A stretch of 51,413 nucleotides of DNA from Halomonas elongata (GTDB lineage Bacteria; Pseudomonadota; Gammaproteobacteria; Pseudomonadales; Halomonadaceae), in contig NZ_JAJQTQ010000026.1 in assembly GCF_029081005.1 (NCBI RefSeq), positions 1 through 51,413 on the forward strand, written 5' to 3'. Shown here one piece after another: positions 46,115 through 51,413 of this stretch. A program made the translations under genes and the position numbers. Position 1 is the stretch's first letter, and each line of letters opens with the position of its first letter. Below the pieces are notes generated by a model that saw only the letters and a list, made by a program, of their open reading frames with translations, made no database searches and was not told the origin of the DNA.

Positions 46115-46924
46115 ATGTCATCCCGCCCAACGGGTCATCGCGCACGCAAGCGCTTCGGCCAGAATTTCCTGCGTGACCCCGGCATCATTTCCCGGCTGGT
46201 TCGTGCCATCGGCCCCGGAGCCGATCAACGGATCGTGGAAGTCGGCCCCGGCCAGGGAGCGTTGACCGAACCCTTGCTCGACGCGGCGGACGGGCGGCTC
46301 GAGGTGATCGAACTGGATCGCGATCTGATACCGGGGCTGCGCGTGCAGTTCTTCGACAAGCCGGGGTTCGTCATCCACGAGGGCGATGCCCTCAAGTTCG
46401 ATTTCCGTGAGCTGCGCGGCGATGGCCCCGCGCTGCGTGTGGTGGGGAACTTGCCCTACAATATTTCCACGCCGTTGATCTCGCATCTCCTGTCGGCCGG
46501 CGATGCCGTGGCGGACATGCACTTCATGCTGCAGAAGGAGGTCGTCGAGCGTCTCTCGGCCGAACCCGGTGGTGCCGAGCGCGGCCGTCTTTCGGTGCTG
46601 GCCCAGTATCACTGTCGTGTCGAATCGTTGTTCACCGTGCCGCCCGAGGCCTTCGTGCCTCGCCCCAGGGTGGAATCGGCCATCGTGCGCCTCACACCGC
46701 ACGAGACGCCGCCGGCTCGCGCCCGGGACGAGGCCTTGATGTTCGAGGTAGTGCGCGAGGCCTTCGCCCAGCGGCGCAAGACGTTGCGCAACAATCTCAA
46801 GTCTCGCCTGTCGGGGGAGGCGCTGGCAGCGTTGGACATCGATCCGGGGCGCCGTCCCCAGACCCTTTCGGTGGCGGAATTCGTGCGTATCGCCGATTAC
46901 CTGACGAAGGAGGGGAGCCGATGA
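46115..46924 (+). CDS. rsmA: 16S rRNA (adenine-1518/1519-N6) dimethyltransferase
   Basis: KsgA/RsmA dimethylates two adenines near the 3' end of 16S rRNA, a late quality step in small-subunit assembly. The 269-residue protein has RKRFGQNFLRDPGII, the SAM motif VEVGPGQGALTEPLL and catalytic NLPYNIS, with a FVPRPRVESAIVRL segment. ATG 46115; its end overlaps apaG by 4 bp (ATGA). Confidence 0.96.
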   Translation: MSSRPTGHRARKRFGQNFLRDPGIISRLVRAIGPGADQRIVEVGPGQGALTEPLLDAADGRLEVIELDRDLIPGLRVQFFDKPGFVIHEGDALKFDFRELRGDGPALRVVGNLPYNISTPLISHLLSAGDAVADMHFMLQKEVVERLSAEPGGAERGRLSVLAQYHCRVESLFTVPPEAFVPRPRVESAIVRLTPHETPPARARDEALMFEVVREAFAQRRKTLRNNLKSRLSGEALAALDIDPGRRPQTLSVAEFVRIADYLTKEGSR

Positions 46925-47310
46925 ATGCCGCACCCCAGAGCGAGCAGGTACATGTCGATGTCGAGCCGGCCTTCTGCGCCGACGAATCGGCGCCGGCGGA
47001 GCGGCGTTATGTGTTCAGCTATACCATCACCGTGCACAATCACTCCCGGCACAGCATGCAACTGATGGCGCGGCACTGGACGATCACACAGGGGAGCGGC
47101 CAGGTACAGGAAGTCAGAGGCAAGGGCGTGGTCGGCCAGCAGCCGTTGATCGGTCCCGGTCAGACCTTTCGCTATACCAGCCGGGCGATTCTCGATGGCC
47201 CGGTAGGCGTCATGGAAGGCGCCTTCACCTGCGTCGACACCGCCACGCAGCGCCCCTTCGAGGTGTCCATCGCACCCTTTCGGCTGGCCGGACCCAACCA
47301 GGTGCATTGA
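46921..47310 (+). CDS. apaG: ApaG protein
   Basis: A 129-residue DUF525 beta-sandwich protein. Typical segments are RYVFSYTITVHNHSRHSMQL, ARHWTITQGSGQVQEVRGKGVVGQQP (in parts) and YTSRAILDGPVGVMEGAF. Its cellular function is not well defined, though it is linked with Co2+ resistance and Ap4A metabolism. It overlaps rsmA and is followed by apaH 30 bp later. Confidence 0.95.
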   Translation: MNAAPQSEQVHVDVEPAFCADESAPAERRYVFSYTITVHNHSRHSMQLMARHWTITQGSGQVQEVRGKGVVGQQPLIGPGQTFRYTSRAILDGPVGVMEGAFTCVDTATQRPFEVSIAPFRLAGPNQVH

Positions 47311-47340
47311 TGTCACGCCTTCACCGTAACGGGAGAGAGC

Positions 47341-48147
47341 ATGCCTACCTACGCCATCGGTGACCTCCAGGGTTGCCATGCCGAATTCGTTGCCCTGCTC
47401 GAACGCCTGTCGTTCGACCCGCGCCGCGACCGTCTCTGGCTGGCCGGCGATCTGGTCAATCGAGGTCCGGGCTCGCTCGACTGCCTGCGCGAGGTCATGG
47501 CGCTGGGCGAGCGTGCCGAGGTGGTGCTCGGCAATCATGATCTGCACTTGCTGGCCGTGGCGCGGGGCGGCGCCGGGCTCAAGCGCAAGGACACCCTGGC
47601 GGCCATTCTCGAGGCGCCCGATCGCGAGGCACTGCTCGACTGGTTGCAGAGTCGTCCGCTACTGGTGCGTCGGGCCGATACGCTGATGACGCATGCCGGT
47701 GTCCCGCCGCAGTGGGAAGCCGATCAGGCCGAGCGGCTGGCCGGTGAGGTCGAGGCCTGCTTGCGCGGAGAACGTGCCGGGCATTTCCTCGAGCGCATGT
47801 ACGGTAATGAGCCATCATGCTGGCGGGATGACCTCGATGGCATCGAGCGCCAGCGAGTGATCGTCAATACCTTGACGCGGATGCGCTTCATCGATGTCGA
47901 GGGGTGCCTCGACTTCGCCGCCAAGGAAGGACTCGACAGCGCACCTGAAGGCTTTGCACCCTGGTTCCAGTTTGCCCGTGACGATCAGTCGCGCCTGCTG
48001 TTCGGTCACTGGGCAGCCCTGGAGGGGCGCACGCCGGGCAGTCGAGTGCGTGCCGAAGCCCTGGATACCGGTTGTGTCTGGGGCGGCGAGTTGACCGCCC
48101 TGAATCTCGAGACCGGTGAACGCATCAGCGTGCCCGGCTGGCGCTGA
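47341..48147 (+). CDS. apaH: Diadenosine tetraphosphatase (symmetrical)
   Basis: Hydrolyses Ap4A to two ADP and also decaps Np4-capped RNA. The 268-residue metallophosphatase has the family motifs AIGDLQGCHAEF, WLAGDLVNRGPGSL, VLGNHDLHLLAV and THAGVPPQW. A GGGAGAG precedes its ATG. It is the last of the classic lptD-surA-pdxA-rsmA-apaGH series. Confidence 0.96.
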   Translation: MPTYAIGDLQGCHAEFVALLERLSFDPRRDRLWLAGDLVNRGPGSLDCLREVMALGERAEVVLGNHDLHLLAVARGGAGLKRKDTLAAILEAPDREALLDWLQSRPLLVRRADTLMTHAGVPPQWEADQAERLAGEVEACLRGERAGHFLERMYGNEPSCWRDDLDGIERQRVIVNTLTRMRFIDVEGCLDFAAKEGLDSAPEGFAPWFQFARDDQSRLLFGHWAALEGRTPGSRVRAEALDTGCVWGGELTALNLETGERISVPGWR

Positions 48148-48174
48148 CCCTTTCTGCCGACGACGGAGGCCTGC

Positions 48175-48522
48175 ATGACATCCTCATCCTTTCAACACCT
48201 GGACGTCGCGACCCTGGCCGGCTGGCTGGACGCGGCACGTCCGTTGACCCTGGTCGACATTCGTGATCCGGCAAGCTTCGCTGCCGGCCATCTGCCCGGC
48301 AGCCGGCATCTGGACAACGACGGAGTGCCGGCGCTGCTGGCCGAGGCCGATCGCGAGACGCCCCTGGTGGTGGTCTGTTATCACGGCAACTCCAGCCAGC
48401 AGGCCGCCGCCTGGCTGGCGGGTCAAGGCTTCGACGACGTCTACAGCCTGGATGGCGGCTTCACCGACTGGCGAACGCAACATCCCGAACGGGTGGCCTC
48501 GGGCGATGTCGACGGCACCTGA
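48175..48522 (+). CDS. glpE: Thiosulfate sulfurtransferase GlpE
   Basis: A 115-residue single-domain rhodanese that moves sulfane sulfur from thiosulfate to cyanide or thioredoxin. The active-site loop VVVCYHGNSSQQAA has the catalytic cysteine, and LVDIRDPASFAAGHLPGSRHL is the CH2-like N-terminal motif (in parts). It lies 27 bp after apaH; its last 17 bp overlap the cca start. Confidence 0.93.
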   Translation: MTSSSFQHLDVATLAGWLDAARPLTLVDIRDPASFAAGHLPGSRHLDNDGVPALLAEADRETPLVVVCYHGNSSQQAAAWLAGQGFDDVYSLDGGFTDWRTQHPERVASGDVDGT

Positions 48523-49651
48523 TCGTCGTCTCGATGGCCTCGATGTCTATCGAGTCGGGGGTGCCGTGCGCGATGCCCGGCTGGGCTGGCCGGTCACCGA
48601 CGTCGACTGGGTGGTGGTTGGCGCCACCCCCGAGGCCATGCGGCAACGCGGTTTCAAGCCGGTAGGGCGTGACTTTCCGGTCTTCCTGCACCCCGACAGT
48701 CATGAGGAGTTCGCCCTGGCGCGCACGGAGCGCAAGTCAGGGCATGGCTACACCGGCTTCGAGATCCACGCCAGCCCGTCGGTCACTCTCGAGGAGGACC
48801 TGGCGCGGCGAGACCTGACCATCAATGCCATGGCCGAGACCCCGTCGGGCGAGTTGGTCGACCCCTTTGGCGGCCGCGATGACCTTGAAGCGCGGGTGTT
48901 GCGTCATGTCTCGCCGGCCTTCATCGAGGATCCACTGCGGGTGCTGAGGGTCGCGCGTTTCCTGGCACGCTATGCCGGTCTCGGCTTCGTCATCGCCGAC
49001 GAGACCCTGACGCTGATGCGTCGGCTGGTGACGAGTGGCGAGATCGGTCATCTGGTCGCCGAGCGGGTCTGGACGGAAACCGAAAAGGCGCTGGGGGAGC
49101 CCTGGCCCGATGTCTACTTCCAGACGCTCGATGACTGTGGTGCCCTGGCGGTGCTGATGCCGGAGTTGGTGGCGAACGAGGGGCAACTGGACGAGGCCAT
49201 GGGGCGACTGCAGCGCTTGCCCGAAGATATCGCCTCCCATGAGGCGGCTCCCTGGCGTTGGGCACGCCTGGTGGAGCATCTTGCAGCGGAGGCGCGGCAT
49301 CGACTGGCTGAACGGCTGCGCCTTCCCAAGGCGGTGAGTCGTCTGGCCGATCAGGCGGCACACACGCACCGTCTGGTCCACGATGATGGTGCGGTCGATG
49401 GCCAGCGGGTCATGGCCTGGCTCGAGGGTATCGATGCCTGGCGACGCAGCGAGCGGGTGCCGCCGCTGATCGCCCTGGTCAGCCTGGACGATGCCGCCCT
49501 GGCCGAGGACCTGGCCCTGGCCTGGCGGCTGGCGATGCAGATCCTGCCGCGAGCCCTGGTCGATGAAGGCTACAAGGGGCGGGCATTGGGCGAGGAACTG
49601 GCGCGGCGGCGTCGCGAGGCGATCGATGAGGTGATGGGGGCGGCCCGATGA
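48506..49651 (+). CDS. cca: CCA-adding tRNA nucleotidyltransferase
   Basis: Adds or repairs the 3' CCA of tRNAs. The 381-residue class II enzyme has YRVGGAVRDARLGWPVTDVDWVVVG (in parts) with the DxD metal site, the RRDLTINAMA motif and DPFGGRDDLEARVLRHV. No C-terminal HD phosphohydrolase motif is seen, unlike the E. coli enzyme. The start ATG 48506 lies inside glpE; its ribosome binding site is poor, so translation may depend on glpE. It converges on folK with only 15 bp between the stops. Confidence 0.93.
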   Translation: MSTAPDRRLDGLDVYRVGGAVRDARLGWPVTDVDWVVVGATPEAMRQRGFKPVGRDFPVFLHPDSHEEFALARTERKSGHGYTGFEIHASPSVTLEEDLARRDLTINAMAETPSGELVDPFGGRDDLEARVLRHVSPAFIEDPLRVLRVARFLARYAGLGFVIADETLTLMRRLVTSGEIGHLVAERVWTETEKALGEPWPDVYFQTLDDCGALAVLMPELVANEGQLDEAMGRLQRLPEDIASHEAAPWRWARLVEHLAAEARHRLAERLRLPKAVSRLADQAAHTHRLVHDDGAVDGQRVMAWLEGIDAWRRSERVPPLIALVSLDDAALAEDLALAWRLAMQILPRALVDEGYKGRALGEELARRRREAIDEVMGAAR

Positions 49652-49666
49652 GCATGTCAGTGTCGG

Positions 49667-50179
49667 TCAATCCGACAGGTCGCGTCCCCGCCAGATGAAG
49701 CTCACCGGCCAAAGGTGCTGGTCCCGGCTGTCCAGGGCATTCCACAGGTCACGATACCGCTTGCCGTTCACCGGATGGGGGGTGTCGGGCAGGAGTTCTG
49801 CCAGGGGCTTGAGCACGAAGGCGTGATGCAATATCTCCGCACGGGGCAGGCTGACGCCGTCGTGCTCGCCATTGAGTCCCCCCACGTCGAGCAGGTCCAC
49901 GTCCAGAGTGCGCGGACTGAACTTGGGGCTGTCGGGAAGCCGGCCGTTGGCGACTTCCAGGCGCTTGCACCAGGCCTGCAGTTCTCCCACCGTCCAGTCG
50001 CAATCGAACAGCGCCACCAGGTTATAGAAGTTGCGACCGTCCTCGAAGCCCACCGGTTCACTCTCGTAGACCCTCGAAACCTGCAGGCTGTCGAAGGTGT
50101 CCGCGAGGGCATCCAGACAGGCGCAAACGTGACGCTCGCGCTCGATGTTGCTGCCGATGCTGACGCTGACTCGGGCCAT
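49667..50179 (-). CDS. folK: HPPK: 6-hydroxymethyl-7,8-dihydropterin pyrophosphokinase
   Basis: Transfers pyrophosphate from ATP to 6-hydroxymethyl-dihydropterin in folate synthesis. The 170-residue protein shows VSIGSNIERERH, SRVYESEPVGFEDGRNFYNLV (in parts), and the RTLDVDLL active-site region followed by PRAEILHHAFVLKPLAEL. Its start abuts the folB stop codon, so the two genes form an operon. Confidence 0.94.
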   Translation of the reverse strand: MARVSVSIGSNIERERHVCACLDALADTFDSLQVSRVYESEPVGFEDGRNFYNLVALFDCDWTVGELQAWCKRLEVANGRLPDSPKFSPRTLDVDLLDVGGLNGEHDGVSLPRAEILHHAFVLKPLAELLPDTPHPVNGKRYRDLWNALDSRDQHLWPVSFIWRGRDLSD

Positions 50180-50544
50180 CAGTTCGCTACCTCTCGCGTG
50201 CCGCGTTCGATACGCACTCCTACCGCTCTGGCCGCCGGTACCGCGCCGGGCTTGCGCAGCGTCAGGCGTAGCCAGGGAATGGCGTACTCGTGGCGCAGTG
50301 TCTCGGCGAGGCGCTCGGCGAAGGTCTCGACGAGCTCGAACCGGTAGGTCGCGCCGAAATCGGCGATGCGCTCACTGATCGCGGCATAGTCGAGGGTCTC
50401 GTCGACGGCGTCGCGGGTGGCGGCGGGACGGATGTCGGTGGCCATCTCCAGGTCCAGCACCAGTGTCTGGGTCATGGTGCGTTCCCAGTCATAGACGCCG
50501 ATCACGGTATCGACGTTGAGGGCTTCGATCAGTACGAGGTCCAT
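50179..50544 (-). CDS. folB: Dihydroneopterin aldolase
   Basis: Converts 7,8-dihydroneopterin to 6-hydroxymethyl-dihydropterin and glycolaldehyde, the step before FolK. The 121-residue protein has IEALNVDTVIGVYDWERTM, DYAAISERIADF and FELVETFAERLAETL. It is divergent from plsY, with 142 bp between the chosen starts. Confidence 0.94.
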   Translation of the reverse strand: MDLVLIEALNVDTVIGVYDWERTMTQTLVLDLEMATDIRPAATRDAVDETLDYAAISERIADFGATYRFELVETFAERLAETLRHEYAIPWLRLTLRKPGAVPAARAVGVRIERGTREVAN

Positions 50545-50686
50545 CAGGATTCCTGGCGCGTTTGCGTTTGGCGGTGAAGGCGCGGCCGATTGTACGCGAG
50601 CCCGGTCGCTGACGACAGCGGGGTGCTGTTCTCGACGGAGCGTGGCTGGCAGAATGCCTCTTCGTACCCTGCTTCGAGGCGCGGTC

Positions 50687-51271
50687 GTGCTGACGACACT
50701 TGAAACGACCCTGCCGTTGATGGCACTGGGTTATCTCAGCGGAACCTGGCTCGGCGCCCTGACGGTGTGCCGCCTGGCCGGCGTGCGCGATCCCCGTCTG
50801 GCCGGCTCCTGCAATCCCGGCTTTTCCAATGTGCTGCGCCTGCACGGGATGCGTCTGGCGCTGGCGACGCTGCTGGTGGATACCGTCAAGGGCATGCCGG
50901 TGCTGGGGCTGGCGTTGCTCGGGGACCTGCCACCCTGGGCGCAAGGGCTGGTGGGGCTCGGCGTCATGCTGGGTCACAGCTATCCCGTCTGGTATCGCTT
51001 TCGAGGCGGCCGGGCGGTGGCCAGCGCCTTCGGCGTGATGCTCTTGCTGACACCCCGGGTGGCACTGTGCTGCGCACTGCTATGGTGCCTGCTGGCCTGG
51101 AGTGGTCGGACCGCGGCACTCGCTTCCCTGGCCAGCGCGGCTCTGGCGCCGTTGTTCGCGCTCTGGCTGGCGCCGGCCTATACCGAGGTGGTGATCGTCT
51201 TCACCCTGCTGGTGCTGGTCAGGCACGCGCTTTATTTGCGGGGGTTGTCCGCGTCGAAGCGGGATGACTAG
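50687..51271 (+). CDS. plsY: Divergent glycerol-3-phosphate acyltransferase PlsY
   Basis: Integral membrane acyltransferase that uses acyl phosphate to make lysophosphatidate. The 194-residue product has five or so hydrophobic segments and the family motif order: LAGSCNPGFSNVLRLHG (usual GSGNPGATN), LLVDTVKGMPVL, and GHSYPVWYRFRGGRAVASAFG (usual FKGGKGVAT). Several glycine and lysine positions are changed. Start GTG 50687 has GAGG 7 bp upstream; ATG 50654 is an alternative with 11 more residues. The folB-folK neighbours fit plsY. Confidence 0.85.
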   Translation: MLTTLETTLPLMALGYLSGTWLGALTVCRLAGVRDPRLAGSCNPGFSNVLRLHGMRLALATLLVDTVKGMPVLGLALLGDLPPWAQGLVGLGVMLGHSYPVWYRFRGGRAVASAFGVMLLLTPRVALCCALLWCLLAWSGRTAALASLASAALAPLFALWLAPAYTEVVIVFTLLVLVRHALYLRGLSASKRDD

Positions 51272-51294
51272 CTGGCGACGAGCGACGAACTACG
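51270..51294 (+). repeat. Degenerate heptads after plsY
   Basis: AGCTGGCG and ACG, then AGCGACG and AACTACG. It begins at the AG of the plsY TAG stop codon. Further on (51311-51337) heptads run on the opposite strand (AGCATCG, AGCCACG, AGATTCG) into the perfect array. Confidence 0.6.
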
Positions 51295-51336
51295 CTGCCT
51301 TGGGGTTGCCCTTCGAATCTCGTGGCTCGATGCTCG

Positions 51337-51413
<77 letters not shown>

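Overview
The window is a chromosomal stretch of a high-GC gammaproteobacterium, most likely a member of the Halomonadaceae (Halomonas or a close relative). The gene content and order support this: hslO, pckA, the rpsF-rpsR-membrane protein-rplI-dnaB block, the lptD-surA-pdxA-rsmA-apaG-apaH block with divergent amgK-murU, the hinT-coq7-speD-osmC order that I also recall from Pseudomonas, a DUF6482-type protein, the PHA regulator PhaR, and two complete Mrp-type Na+/H+ antiporters as expected for a halophile or alkaliphile. I see no tRNA, rRNA, CRISPR array, prophage or intact transposase gene.

Layout. Bases 1-119 are a heptanucleotide tandem array. Then come hslO, pckA (with a HexR-like operator), a Tat-type exported msrB, the S6/S18/L9 ribosomal operon, dnaB, two small conserved genes and hemH (with a possible light-regulator box). 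From 9.6 to 21.7 kb two Mrp antiporter operons stand back to back: a six-gene leftward operon with mrpA and mrpB fused, and a seven-gene rightward operon with separate mrpA and mrpB. The rightward operon is split between mrpE and mrpF by a small inverted-repeat element with a target duplication. A mixed housekeeping region follows (lytic transglycosylase, retropepsin-like protein, rsmE, phaR, purD, a hotdog thioesterase, a phosphoribulokinase-like kinase).

From 27.8 to 36.8 kb lies an accessory carbon-source island. It holds a LacI-family regulator, an ABC sugar/polyol importer, an FGGY carbohydrate kinase, two short-chain dehydrogenases (one ribitol-dehydrogenase-like, one xylulose-reductase-like) and a transaldolase. 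I read it as a pentitol uptake and degradation system feeding the non-oxidative pentose phosphate pathway. Two promoters in it carry the same 16-bp palindromic operator and the same 12-bp upstream box. A second copy of the inverted-repeat element sits exactly at one of those boxes.

The last part is housekeeping: hinT, coq7, speD, osmC-like, murU-amgK, then lptD-surA-pdxA-rsmA-apaG-apaH-glpE-cca, then folK-folB and plsY. The surA gene is strikingly short: it keeps the N-terminal chaperone domain and the C-terminal helix but lacks both parvulin domains. The window ends in another perfect heptanucleotide array. Degenerate heptad arrays begin inside the stop codons of msrB, coq7, speD and plsY.
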